A stretch of DNA of 43,186 nt. Source: an uncultured Alcaligenaceae bacterium. Its GTDB lineage: Bacteria > Pseudomonadota > Gammaproteobacteria > Burkholderiales > Burkholderiaceae_B. Both the position numbers and the translations under genes were made by a program. Shown piece by piece: positions 1-8,452 of the stretch. Under the pieces are notes generated by a model that saw only the letters and a program-made list of their open reading frames with translations, was not told the origin of the DNA and did not search any database. The stretch is from positions 1 to 43,186 of the forward strand of contig CALFXX010000165.1 in the NCBI GenBank assembly GCA_937952975.1. Reading direction: 5' to 3'. The first letter of the stretch is position 1. The number at the start of each line of letters is the position of its first letter.

Positions 1-128
1 TCAACGTACTCATCAATGATGCGCGCGGTCGAAAAATTATGCGCAGTCAACGCCACAATTTTTCGCTGGCCTTTACACGCCATTAATTGGGGCACAGTGA
101 CGCGTTTAATTTCTGAATGCGAGCTCAA
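1..128 (-). CDS. panB: 3-methyl-2-oxobutanoate hydroxymethyltransferase (PanB), N-terminal fragment
   Basis: Only the first 42 codons are in the window; the gene runs off the left edge. The visible peptide contains VTVPQLMACKGQRKIVALTA followed by HNFSTARIIDEYV, which resembles the start of PanB proteins (VTVPQIRARKG...IVALTAY..P.ARLLDEHVD). PanB makes ketopantoate from ketoisovalerate and methylene-tetrahydrofolate in pantothenate/CoA synthesis. The start is inferred to be TTG at 128: the frame is closed by a TGA just upstream, no ATG or GTG lies between, and GAGGTG sits 5 bases before the TTG. It lies downstream of topB on the same strand, about 155 bases away. The catalytic region is outside the window, so the family call rests on a short stretch. 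Confidence 0.6.
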   Translation of the reverse strand, partial: MSSHSEIKRVTVPQLMACKGQRKIVALTAHNFSTARIIDEYV

Positions 129-230
129 AACGGCACCTCAGCTTCTAAAGATCTATGCAAGCACCCTTCGCCGATCAGGGCGAGAGTACCTCGGAGGGTT
201 AAGCACGAGCCTATCGCGCTTTTTTGGCTC

Positions 231-269
231 GCGCGGGCATCCTGTCATGACTTCACAAGATGCCCTCGC
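231..269. repeat. Stem-loop between topB and panB-like gene
   Basis: An interrupted inverted repeat has outer arms GCGCGGGCATC (231-241) and GATGCCCTCGC (259-269), then a 3-bp inner pairing (TGT/ACA) and a 9-base loop. It begins about 15 bases past the topB stop codon in the direction of topB transcription. No T-run follows it on the minus strand, so it is not a classic intrinsic terminator. It may act as a transcript 3' end stabiliser or a weak terminator (inference). Confidence 0.4.
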
Positions 270-284
270 GGCAAGGTCAGGCGC

Positions 285-3035
285 TTACTTTGCCGTTTTT
301 TTGGCTACGGTCTTTGTTGCCGTTTTCTTCGCAACCTTAGTGACAGCTTTTTTCACCGCTTTTTTGACGGCCTTCTTAGCCACTTTTTTCACGGCCTTCG
401 CTGCAGGCTTAATCACCCCAGCGCCGTCCGACTCCGTCGCTAAAGCGGATACCGACTTGGAGGCGACCTTTTTAACAGCCTTTGTCGCCTTCTTGGCAGC
501 TGTCTTAGTTGCTGTCTTTGTCGCTGTTTTACCCGCAGCTTTTGCTGCAAAACGACCCGTACCGGCTTTGCCGCCTTCTTTGACAGGGCGCGCTTCAAAC
601 TCAAAGCTCACTTTGCCATCTTCGCCGCGCGACAGGAACGCCTTAAATTTACGATTGTTACGATTCGAAACAAATCCTTCAAGAAGATCCGTACGCCCGG
701 TCGCTAACAACTTGGTCATTTGTTCAGCACTGATCTCTTGCTGCAAAATCACCTTGCCTGACCTGAAGTCGCAATTACGCTCGGGGCCAACCGATTTTTC
801 GCAGATAAAACTCATGCCGTGCTCAAACACCGGTGCCTGACATTTTGGGCAAGGGCCTAAGGCCATTTGTCCTGAAAAATCAACCGGCTCGTTGGCCTCT
901 TCATCGCGTTGGCCAAAGTCAAACTCAAGTTTGAATTCAGCATTAATCATCAAAATCGACGCAAAAGGGCGCCCCATCTTGCTGATAAAGCCTTGCATCG
1001 GACCGATGCGCTTGTCGGTAATTAAAGTCTCGACTTCTTCGGGCTCAAAGGTGCGCCCACCCGGATGCTTGCCAATCGAAAAATCGCAACTGGTGCAGGC
1101 ATACCGCCGATAGTTTTCTTTCACCACGTTGCCGCATTTTGGGCAAGGCGATTTCAACGTAACGTAGTCACCGGGTACCGTGTCGCGCTCGTATTCTTTA
1201 GCTCGCTTCACAATGACTTGCGTCATTTGGGCGATCTCAAGCATGAAGGCTTCGCGCTGCATTTCACCTTGTTCGATCTGCTTAAGCTTATGCTCCCACT
1301 CGCCGGTCAACTCTGGCGAGGTCAACTCTTTGACATCCAAGCCGTTAAGCAAGGTCATGAGCTGTCTGGCTTTCGCTGTGGGGACAAGGTCACGACCGTC
1401 GCGGCGCAAATAGGTTTCTGAAAGTAAGCCTTCGATGATCGTGGCACGGGTTGCTGGTGTGCCCAAGCCACTTTGTGCCATTGCCTGAGCAAAGTCATCA
1501 TCATCGACCAACTTACCTGCATTTTCCATGCCAGACAACAAGGTTGCCTCGTTGTAACGCGCCGGCGGTCGGGTTGCCAAGCTTACGGTTTCGATGTCTT
1601 CGGTGCGTACTTTTTCGCCCTCGGCCACGGCGACTAAATTCGCGTCGTCGCCCTGCGCTTCGCGCCCCTCTACCGCGCGCCAGCCAGGCGACACCATCAC
1701 CTTGCCTTCAGTCTTAAAGGAGTGGCCCTGTACGAGGGTTGTGCGTACGGTATCGCGCCACTCAACGGGTGGAAAGAAAATCGCCAAGAAACGTTTCACA
1801 ACGAGGTCGTAGACCTTTGCCTCAGCATCGCTCAGTTCGGTGGGTACTTGCATCGTCGGAATAATTGCAAAGTGATCCGATACTTTTTTATTATCAAAAA
1901 TACGGCGGTTAGGTTTGACCCAGCCATTTTTGGTGATCGTCGCGGCGTGGGGCGCGATACCTTTTGACATGCCTTTGCCTTCAGCTAAACCTGCAATGGT
2001 CTCGCGTACCGTATTGAGGTAATCCTCTGGCAAAAATTTTGAATCCGTTCGTGGATACGTCAGCGCCTTATGGCGCTCATATAAGCTTTGCGCAAGTGAC
2101 AACGTCGTTTTCGCTGAAAAGCCAAACCGTCCGTTAGCCTCTCGCTGTAACGAGGTCAGATCAAACAAGGGTTTGGCAGCTTCAAAACGGGGTTTTGATT
2201 CTTCGCTCACCACCCCTGGCTGATTGCGGCAAGCCGCCACCACACTTTTTGCGGCGGCTTCGGTCCAGACACGCGATTCTTTTTGCTCGGCATCGTCAGC
2301 GACTTTTTTGAAGTTTGGATCAATCCAACGCCCTTCATAGATACCGGCGGCAGCCACAAAGCTGGCTTTAACCTCCCAGTAATCACGCGGTACAAAATGA
2401 CGGATTTTTTCTTCGCGCGCAAATACTAAGGCGAGGGTAGGTGTTTGTACACGTCCGACTGGGGTCTTGAAAAAACCACCATCTTTACTGTTGAAAGCAG
2501 TCATGGCACGCGTGCCGTTAATACCCACCAGCCAGTCTGCCTCAGCCCGCGAACGGGCAGCCGCCTCAAGCGGCTTCATGGTGTCATCAGCCCGTAACGT
2601 TGCAAACGCTTCGCGGATAGCATCTTGGGTCATCGACTGCAGCCATAAGCGCTGCGTGGGCTTTTTCTGACCCGCATATTGCGCAATGTAGCGAAAAATC
2701 AGTTCGCCTTCACGCCCCGCGTCGCAGGCGTTGATCAACGCGCTCACGTCTTTACGCTTGATCAGTTTGACCAGCATTTTTAGGCGGTCGACCGAGCGCT
2801 TGTCTTTTGTGGGCGCCAAATCGAACTCAGGCGGCACAACCGGCAAATGCGCAAAGCTCCATTTACCTTTGACAGGGTCATTGGGCGCAATCAAGGTCAG
2901 TAGATGGCCCACGCTTGAAGACAACACGTATTTTTCGTTTTCGAAAAAGTCGCCTTCACGGGTAAAACCACCTAAGGCACGCGAGATATCGAGTGCGACA
3001 GAAGGTTTTTCGGCAATGATTAAGGTTTTAGTCAT
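285..3035 (-). CDS. topB: DNA topoisomerase III (type IA)
   Basis: The 916-residue protein is a type IA topoisomerase that cuts single DNA strands to decatenate and relax DNA. The TOPRIM domain is at the N terminus (LIIAEKPSVA at 5-14; acidic DAGREGELIF at about 105-114). The catalytic tyrosine is Y327 in LTYPRTDSKF. Two C-terminal Cys clusters (CPKCG...CTSC and CPKC...C...C) look like zinc ribbons. About the last 96 residues are an Ala/Lys/Thr/Val low-complexity tail of KKA/AKK repeats, like histone H1-type tails. The ATG at 3035 is chosen because MTKTLIIAEKP matches family starts; the frame continues 12 codons further upstream but lacks family similarity there. It lies 60 bases downstream of gluQ on the same strand. 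Confidence 0.95.
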   Translation of the reverse strand: MTKTLIIAEKPSVALDISRALGGFTREGDFFENEKYVLSSSVGHLLTLIAPNDPVKGKWSFAHLPVVPPEFDLAPTKDKRSVDRLKMLVKLIKRKDVSALINACDAGREGELIFRYIAQYAGQKKPTQRLWLQSMTQDAIREAFATLRADDTMKPLEAAARSRAEADWLVGINGTRAMTAFNSKDGGFFKTPVGRVQTPTLALVFAREEKIRHFVPRDYWEVKASFVAAAGIYEGRWIDPNFKKVADDAEQKESRVWTEAAAKSVVAACRNQPGVVSEESKPRFEAAKPLFDLTSLQREANGRFGFSAKTTLSLAQSLYERHKALTYPRTDSKFLPEDYLNTVRETIAGLAEGKGMSKGIAPHAATITKNGWVKPNRRIFDNKKVSDHFAIIPTMQVPTELSDAEAKVYDLVVKRFLAIFFPPVEWRDTVRTTLVQGHSFKTEGKVMVSPGWRAVEGREAQGDDANLVAVAEGEKVRTEDIETVSLATRPPARYNEATLLSGMENAGKLVDDDDFAQAMAQSGLGTPATRATIIEGLLSETYLRRDGRDLVPTAKARQLMTLLNGLDVKELTSPELTGEWEHKLKQIEQGEMQREAFMLEIAQMTQVIVKRAKEYERDTVPGDYVTLKSPCPKCGNVVKENYRRYACTSCDFSIGKHPGGRTFEPEEVETLITDKRIGPMQGFISKMGRPFASILMINAEFKLEFDFGQRDEEANEPVDFSGQMALGPCPKCQAPVFEHGMSFICEKSVGPERNCDFRSGKVILQQEISAEQMTKLLATGRTDLLEGFVSNRNNRKFKAFLSRGEDGKVSFEFEARPVKEGGKAGTGRFAAKAAGKTATKTATKTAAKKATKAVKKVASKSVSALATESDGAGVIKPAAKAVKKVAKKAVKKAVKKAVTKVAKKTATKTVAKKTAK

Positions 3036-3095
3036 TCTTGTCCAGGTACAACTCTTAAAGCGGTTTACCAAGCATGGCGCGAGGCCTAAATCAGG

Positions 3096-4025
3096 CTAAC
3101 GCGCATCATAAGAGTGGTGATGAATGCCGTGCAAGTTAGCACGTTCAGGGCCTTGACCCCAAATTTGGGTGGCCAAAGACCAAAATGTCTCTATATTAGA
3201 GACCACGAGTTTTTCGAAACCTAGCGCTTGCCAAGCCTGTTGCAACACCCCTAAGGGGTTAGACAGCTCGATAGCCTGAGCCCCATTTTGCTTAGACAAT
3301 TTCAAGCCTCTCGCGTCGTAGATCACTGGGACATGCAACACACTCGGGGAGCTGAACCCCAACAAGCGAGCTAATAAACGTTGCCTTGCGGTGCTACTAA
3401 GTAAGTCTTCACCCCGTACGATGTCGGTCACACCTTGCTGGGCATCATCGACCACGACCGCCAACTGATACGACCAGATCCCATCGGCACGTTTCAGCAC
3501 AAAGTCACCCACAGCGCGGGCGACGTCTTGACGCTGTAAGCCTAGCCAGCGGTCTGTAAAACATATCGTCTCGTCTGGCACCCGCAAGCGCCAAGAGTGC
3601 GCCTGACGCCCGACCGGCGCGCCTAAACGACATGTGCCAGGGTATGGGCGCTCTGAGTGAGCACTTGCATCGGGCAGACTGAGCGCGGAGTCAGCGATTT
3701 CACGCCTGGTGCAGCCACAGGCATACACCTGCTTAGCCGCCAAAAGCGTTTCAAACGCCCGTTGATAAAGCCCCAAACGCTGCGACTGGTAGGCGACCTC
3801 GCCATCCCAATGCATGCCTAGCCCAGCTAACTGCTGCAAAATGAGTTCGGCGGCGCCTGCAACCGTTCTAGGTGTGTCTAAGTCTTCAATTCTGACTAGC
3901 CACTGCCCTTGGTGGGCGCGTGCATCCAAAAAACTGGCCATGGCCGCCACGAGCGAGCCCGCGTGAAGCGGCCCACTCGGGCTGGGCGCAAAGCGACCAA
4001 CGTAAGGCGATGCCGTGCGCAACAA
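3096..4025 (-). CDS. gluQ: Glutamyl-Q tRNA(Asp) synthetase
   Basis: GluQRS is a stand-alone paralogue of the GluRS catalytic core. It activates glutamate and attaches it to queuosine at the wobble position of tRNA(Asp). The 309-residue length fits, and there is no anticodon-binding domain. The class I HIGH-type motif is PSPSGPLHAGSL (14-25). A zinc site is formed by C104, C106, Y129 and C133 (CGC...YPGTC). The KMSKS-type loop is KLSKQNGA (243-250). The start is a TTG at 4025, or the next TTG at 4022, only 2 bases after the smg stop. The homologous segment YVGRFAPSPSG begins 7 residues later, so a downstream ATG would remove the catalytic motif. It is probably cotranscribed with smg and topB. 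Confidence 0.93.
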   Translation of the reverse strand: MLRTASPYVGRFAPSPSGPLHAGSLVAAMASFLDARAHQGQWLVRIEDLDTPRTVAGAAELILQQLAGLGMHWDGEVAYQSQRLGLYQRAFETLLAAKQVYACGCTRREIADSALSLPDASAHSERPYPGTCRLGAPVGRQAHSWRLRVPDETICFTDRWLGLQRQDVARAVGDFVLKRADGIWSYQLAVVVDDAQQGVTDIVRGEDLLSSTARQRLLARLLGFSSPSVLHVPVIYDARGLKLSKQNGAQAIELSNPLGVLQQAWQALGFEKLVVSNIETFWSLATQIWGQGPERANLHGIHHHSYDAR

Positions 4026-4027
4026 GC

Positions 4028-4486
4028 TTAGTGCAAAAGCCGATCGCCGTCGTCACGCAACAATTCTTCAAGAATCAGATGATCGACTTCGGATTCTTGG
4101 CTCCAGAGCACCATCAGCGCGATGATTTTGATTTTTTGCAAAGACACCGAACCCTCAGTGGTGGCCAGTGCGCGATCGATCACGATTTCACGTAAGGCGG
4201 GCGACAAGGCTTCGGTCGCTTCGAGAAAAGTAATAAATCCAATCGCTTCAGGATCGAGGTGTTGCTGCTCAAAGTCAGCGTACACGCGCGAGCCGCTACC
4301 GGGTGTCTGCGACAGTTCAACACACTGCGCAGTGGTCTCAGCCAATCCCACCAACCAGCCTAACGCGTCGTCAATATCGGTGTGCTCAAAGCCCGCCGCA
4401 GCAAGGCGCTTTGCTAACACATCGGCCGACGGACAGGCCTCGGGGGTGTAGTAGTTCTCGAACAGGTAAACCAGAATGTCAAACAT
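4028..4486 (-). CDS. smg: Smg family protein (DUF494)
   Basis: This 152-residue acidic protein begins MFDILVYLFENYY, the characteristic start of the Smg/DUF494 family. The family occurs in beta- and gammaproteobacteria, often next to dprA and topB; its molecular role is not established. No transmembrane segment or catalytic motif is visible, and it is probably a small helical cytoplasmic protein. The start ATG at 4486 has AGGAG 9 bases upstream. It is the first gene of a smg-gluQ-topB run, with 252 non-coding bases before it. The usual neighbour dprA is absent from this window. Confidence 0.9.
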   Translation of the reverse strand: MFDILVYLFENYYTPEACPSADVLAKRLAAAGFEHTDIDDALGWLVGLAETTAQCVELSQTPGSGSRVYADFEQQHLDPEAIGFITFLEATEALSPALREIVIDRALATTEGSVSLQKIKIIALMVLWSQESEVDHLILEELLRDDGDRLLH

Positions 4487-4620
4487 AAAGACGGGCTCCT
4501 GTTGCTGGCCGGGTTAGGGGGCACCCGACCAAGTAGTTTGACTCTACGCCAAAAACTTTGCGGCGACAAGTCCGACAATTAAATTTATTTTCAAGAGCCG
4601 CCTTTTCATCTAAATGACAT

Positions 4621-4661
4621 CTTTCTTTACGAAGGAAGTGCTTGTCTTTGCGAAGAAAGTG
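4621..4661. repeat. Tandem imperfect repeat forming two small hairpins
   Basis: Two adjacent copies of a roughly 20-base unit read CTTTCTTTACGAAGGAAGTG (4621-4640) and CTTGTCTTTGCGAAGAAAGTG minus its last base (4641-4660). Each copy can fold as a short stem around a UNCG-type tetraloop (TACG in the first, TGCG in the second). They lie in the 252-base gap between liuD and smg, both on the minus strand. They could contribute to the liuD transcript 3' end or to smg regulation (inference). Confidence 0.5.
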
Positions 4662-4738
4662 TTTAACTACAGTTGACCTTTTAAAGTGGTGTGTCAACCG
4701 GCACAGTTCGCCAGTCATCAGCCTGATCAAAACCCTAT

Positions 4739-6790
4739 TCAGCCTAGGGTAATCAGCGCCGCGCCCTCAGTCACTTGATCCCCAACACCGTAACGCAATT
4801 CTTTGACAGTGCCCTCGCCTGGCGCCGCGATGGTGTGCTCCATTTTCATGGCCTCCATCACCAACAACGCCTGCCCGCGCTTAACCTTGTCTCCCACGGC
4901 AACATGTACAGCAATCACCTTGCCAGGCATCGGGGCGGTTAAGCCGCCCGCGGGCTCAGACTGTCCGTCAGCCGCGTGTTTCAGAGGGTCTTTTAGTACC
5001 AGCGCGGTCATCGCGCCCGACACAAACACATCAAAACGCTCACCGCGCCGCGCCACGGTGCCAGTGACCGCCAAGTGACCTAGCGTCAGTTCAAGGTTCA
5101 AGGCTGGGGTGTTGTCATCCTTGGCCGTGTTGTGATTCTTGCCCGTGCTGTGATTGTCGGCCATATTGCCGCTCTTGGCCGTGCGCCAACTAAATGCGTA
5201 ACGCTCACCGTCTATTTCAAACACTTGGTCTTTGCCCTGGCGATACAACACACAACTGCGAGCACCTTCTTGATCCACCCAGCTCAACCCACGTCGGTAT
5301 AAACCATTTAAACGCCAACCGTCGGTTTGCGCCCAGGGGTCACCCTGGCCCGCGCCCGAGGCCTCAGAAGATAACAACGCGGCAACGGCCAGCGCCAATG
5401 CCTCGTGGCTAGCAGGCGCGAGCGGTGGCAACAACGTCGCGCGCTGTTGCTCAATCAATCCTGTATCAAGATCGCCTGCGGCAAAAGCCTGATCTGTCAT
5501 CAAGCGAGTCAAAAACGCGACATTGGTATGCACACCTACAACCTGCGTTTGGGCCAACGCCAATACCATCCGCGCACGAGCCTGATCGCGATCAGCACCC
5601 CATACAATCAGCTTCGCAATCATCGGGTCGTAAAAAGGCGAAATCGTATCGCCCATCCGTACACCACCATCCACGCGAATATCCGCATTACCAAAAGCCG
5701 TATGGGGCGGCAATGCAAGATAGGCCAACGTACCCACCGATGGCAAAAAGTTCTTGTCTGGATTCTCGGCATAAATACGTGCTTCGATCGAATGCCCGTT
5801 ACGCGTCAGTTGCTCTTGCGTCAGAGGCAAAGGCTCACCACTCGCCACTCGCAACTGCCATTCAACCAAATCAAGCCCGGTGATCATTTCGGTAACAGGG
5901 TGTTCAACTTGCAAGCGCGTGTTCATCTCCATGAAATAAAAACGACCACTTGGTTCAACAATAAACTCAACCGTGCCTGCGCCTACATAGTTCACCGCGC
6001 GTGCTGCGGCAACCGCCGCTTCGCCCATCGCACGGCGTCGCTCTTGGGTCATGCCTGGGGCTGGGGCCTCTTCAATTACTTTTTGATGGCGTCGCTGCAC
6101 AGAGCAATCGCGTTCAAACAAATACACAGCGTGACCGTGTGTGTCAGCAAACACTTGTATCTCGATATGGCGCGGCTTTTGTACATAGCGCTCGATCAAG
6201 ACCCGGTCATCATCAAAGCTCGAAGCAGACTCACGCTTGCACGATGCTAGGGCAGTAGCAAAATCGTCAGCGCTCGTCACAACACGCATCCCCTTGCCGC
6301 CACCACCCGCGCTCGCCTTAATCATGACGGGGTAGCCAATGGCATCAGCTTGCTGCTTTAAAAAATCAGGATCTTGGTTGTCGCCGTGATACCCAGGTAC
6401 CAGTGGTACTCCAGCCTTTTCCATTAAGGTCTTTGAAGCCGACTTGCTTCCCATCGCAGCAATCGCTGACGCAGGCGGGCCAACAAAACTGATCCCCGCT
6501 TTTGCACACGCGCTCGCAAAGTCAGCGTTCTCAGATAAAAATCCGTAACCGGGATGAATCGCTTGCGCACCGTGTGCAAGTGCAGCCTGCAAAATCGTTT
6601 CGCTTTTTAAATAACTTTCACGCGCGGCCGACGCACCAATGTGAACCGCGGCGTCACAACTGACGGCATGCTTGGCACCCGCATCGGCATCCGAATACAC
6701 CGCAATGGTTCGGATCCCCAAGCGGCGCGCTGTGGCAGCCACACGGCAGGCGATTTCACCGCGGTTCGCAATCAATAACGTTGTAAACAC
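4739..6790 (-). CDS. liuD: 3-methylcrotonyl-CoA carboxylase alpha (biotin) subunit
   Basis: This 683-residue subunit carries biotin carboxylase and biotin carrier domains. With LiuB it carboxylates 3-methylcrotonyl-CoA to 3-methylglutaconyl-CoA in leucine breakdown. Visible parts are the N-terminal LLIANRGEIACR, the ATP-grasp glycine loop KASAGGGGKGMR, the active-site EMNTRLQVEHPVTE, and the C-terminal biotinyl motif EAMKM with modified lysine K649. The start is set at GTG 6790 because AAGGAG lies 6 bases upstream and FTTLLIANRGE follows at once. An upstream start at 6832 would add an unrelated stretch overlapping liuB. It is 22 bases after liuB. Acetyl-, propionyl- and geranyl-CoA carboxylase alpha subunits are similar, but the liuA-liuB context supports the methylcrotonyl substrate. 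Confidence 0.92.
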   Translation of the reverse strand: MFTTLLIANRGEIACRVAATARRLGIRTIAVYSDADAGAKHAVSCDAAVHIGASAARESYLKSETILQAALAHGAQAIHPGYGFLSENADFASACAKAGISFVGPPASAIAAMGSKSASKTLMEKAGVPLVPGYHGDNQDPDFLKQQADAIGYPVMIKASAGGGGKGMRVVTSADDFATALASCKRESASSFDDDRVLIERYVQKPRHIEIQVFADTHGHAVYLFERDCSVQRRHQKVIEEAPAPGMTQERRRAMGEAAVAAARAVNYVGAGTVEFIVEPSGRFYFMEMNTRLQVEHPVTEMITGLDLVEWQLRVASGEPLPLTQEQLTRNGHSIEARIYAENPDKNFLPSVGTLAYLALPPHTAFGNADIRVDGGVRMGDTISPFYDPMIAKLIVWGADRDQARARMVLALAQTQVVGVHTNVAFLTRLMTDQAFAAGDLDTGLIEQQRATLLPPLAPASHEALALAVAALLSSEASGAGQGDPWAQTDGWRLNGLYRRGLSWVDQEGARSCVLYRQGKDQVFEIDGERYAFSWRTAKSGNMADNHSTGKNHNTAKDDNTPALNLELTLGHLAVTGTVARRGERFDVFVSGAMTALVLKDPLKHAADGQSEPAGGLTAPMPGKVIAVHVAVGDKVKRGQALLVMEAMKMEHTIAAPGEGTVKELRYGVGDQVTEGAALITLG

Positions 6791-6812
6791 AAATAGCTCC
6801 TTGATCCAACGT

Positions 6813-8420
6813 TCACATGCGAAACACGCCAAAGCGTGTGTCCGCGATCGGTGCGTTTAACGCAGCAGACAAGCCCAGCGCCAACACACGGCGCGTATCC
6901 GAAGGCTGAATCACGCCGTCGTCCCACAAGCGCGCGGTGGCATAGTACGGGTGCCCTTCACGTTCATATTGCTCGCGAATCGGCGTTTTAAATTCGTTTT
7001 CTTCATCGCCCGACCATTGCGCACCTTTTGCTTCAACAGCTTCGCGCTTAAGCGTTGCCAACACACTGGCCGCCTGCTCACCGCCCATCACTGAAATGCG
7101 CGCGTTGGGCCACATCACCAACAGCCGTGGCGAAAACGCCCGGCCGCACATCCCATAGTTACCGGCACCAAACGACCCACCGATAATGACGGTGAACTTC
7201 GGCACGGCAACCGTCGACACAGCAGTCACCAACTTTGCGCCGTGTCGGGCGATCCCTTCGTTCTCGTATTTACGCCCGACCATGAAGCCCGTAATGTTTT
7301 GTAAAAACACGAGCGGTATTTTGCGTTGCCCGCAAAGCTCAATAAAGTGTGCGCCCTTCTGCGCTGATTCTGAAAACAAGATGCCATTGTTCGCAACAAT
7401 GCCAACCGGCATGCCCTCGATATGCGCAAAGCCCGTCACCAGCGTCGTGCCAAACCGCGCTTTGAACTCATCAAACTCAGAGCCATCAACGATGCGCGCG
7501 ATGATCTCACGCACGTCATAAGGCTTGCGCGTATCGGCCGGCACAATGCCATTGACTTCACGTAAATCATAGGCGGGTGGCACACTCTTTTTTAGCGCCA
7601 ACTGCGTGGGCTTGATACGGTTCAAGCGACCTACTGCGTCGCGCGCCAGTGCCAACGCATGATGATCATTCGCAGCAAGATGATCAGCCACGCCAGATAA
7701 GCGCGTATGAACATCACCACCACCCAGATCCTCGGTTGAAACGATTTCTCCGGTCGCGGCTTTTACCAGCGGTGGACCACCAAGAAAGATAGTGCCTTGA
7801 TTGCGCACGATGATCGACTCATCACTCATCGCTGGTACATAGGCGCCACCTGCCGTGCACGAGCCCATGACAACGGCGATTTGCGCGATGCCCTGAGCCG
7901 ACATATTGGCCTGATTAAAAAAGATTCGACCAAAGTGATCACGATCCGGAAATACGTCTTCTTGTCGCGGCAAATTTGCGCCACCCGAATCCACCAAATA
8001 CACACAAGGCAAATTATTTTGTTGTGCGATCTCTTGCGCACGCAAATGTTTTTTAACCGTCAACGGGTAATACGTGCCCCCCTTCACGGTCGCATCGTTG
8101 CATACGATCACGCACTCAACCCCTGAGATTCGCCCAATGCCCGTGATCAGGCCTGCTCCAGGAGATTCACCGTTATACAGGCCATGCGCCGCTAAGGGCG
8201 AGAGCTCTAAAAATGGCGTACCCGGGTCAAGCAATTGCTCGACCCGATCGCGTGGCAACAACTTACCGCGGCTGACGTGCTTTTGACGCGCCTGTTCGGT
8301 GCCACCTAAAGCCGTCTGCTCCAGTTGTTTTTGCAAATCATCAATCTGCGCCTGCATCGCCAACGCATTCTGTACAAACTCTGACGAGCGCGTATTGATC
8401 AGGGATTCAATTTTTGGCAT
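6813..8420 (-). CDS. liuB: 3-methylcrotonyl-CoA carboxylase beta (carboxyltransferase) subunit
   Basis: This 535-residue carboxyltransferase subunit transfers the carboxyl group from biotin on LiuD to 3-methylcrotonyl-CoA. Features visible are two crotonase-like carboxyltransferase halves, the segment VDSGGANLPRQEDVFPD, the glycine-rich MGSCTAGGAYVPAMSDE, and GGSFGAGNYGMCGRAF in the C-terminal half. The combination ANLPRQ..VFPDRDHFGRIF is typical of the MCC beta group rather than propionyl-CoA carboxylase. Length matches the family (about 535). The start ATG at 8420 gives MPKIES and has AAGG upstream. It is 32 bases after liuA and 22 before liuD, so the three are very likely one transcript. 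Confidence 0.94.
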   Translation of the reverse strand: MPKIESLINTRSSEFVQNALAMQAQIDDLQKQLEQTALGGTEQARQKHVSRGKLLPRDRVEQLLDPGTPFLELSPLAAHGLYNGESPGAGLITGIGRISGVECVIVCNDATVKGGTYYPLTVKKHLRAQEIAQQNNLPCVYLVDSGGANLPRQEDVFPDRDHFGRIFFNQANMSAQGIAQIAVVMGSCTAGGAYVPAMSDESIIVRNQGTIFLGGPPLVKAATGEIVSTEDLGGGDVHTRLSGVADHLAANDHHALALARDAVGRLNRIKPTQLALKKSVPPAYDLREVNGIVPADTRKPYDVREIIARIVDGSEFDEFKARFGTTLVTGFAHIEGMPVGIVANNGILFSESAQKGAHFIELCGQRKIPLVFLQNITGFMVGRKYENEGIARHGAKLVTAVSTVAVPKFTVIIGGSFGAGNYGMCGRAFSPRLLVMWPNARISVMGGEQAASVLATLKREAVEAKGAQWSGDEENEFKTPIREQYEREGHPYYATARLWDDGVIQPSDTRRVLALGLSAALNAPIADTRFGVFRM

Positions 8421-8452
8421 GTCTTTCGACCTTTGACCTTGTAATTTGTTCT

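Noticed and set aside
16..840. Open frame of 274 codons on the plus strand
   Set aside because: It lies antisense to the repetitive Ala/Lys tail and zinc region of topB and reads as low-complexity Phe/Ala/Val. It is a shadow of topB.
4672..4697. Inverted repeat GTTGAC...GTCAAC as the liuD terminator
   Set aside because: The 6-bp arms are separated by a long loop with no following T-run. This is too weak to call.
5405..6250. Open frame of 281 codons on the plus strand
   Set aside because: It is antisense to the biotin carboxylase domain of liuD and has no family resemblance, while liuD is fully conserved here.
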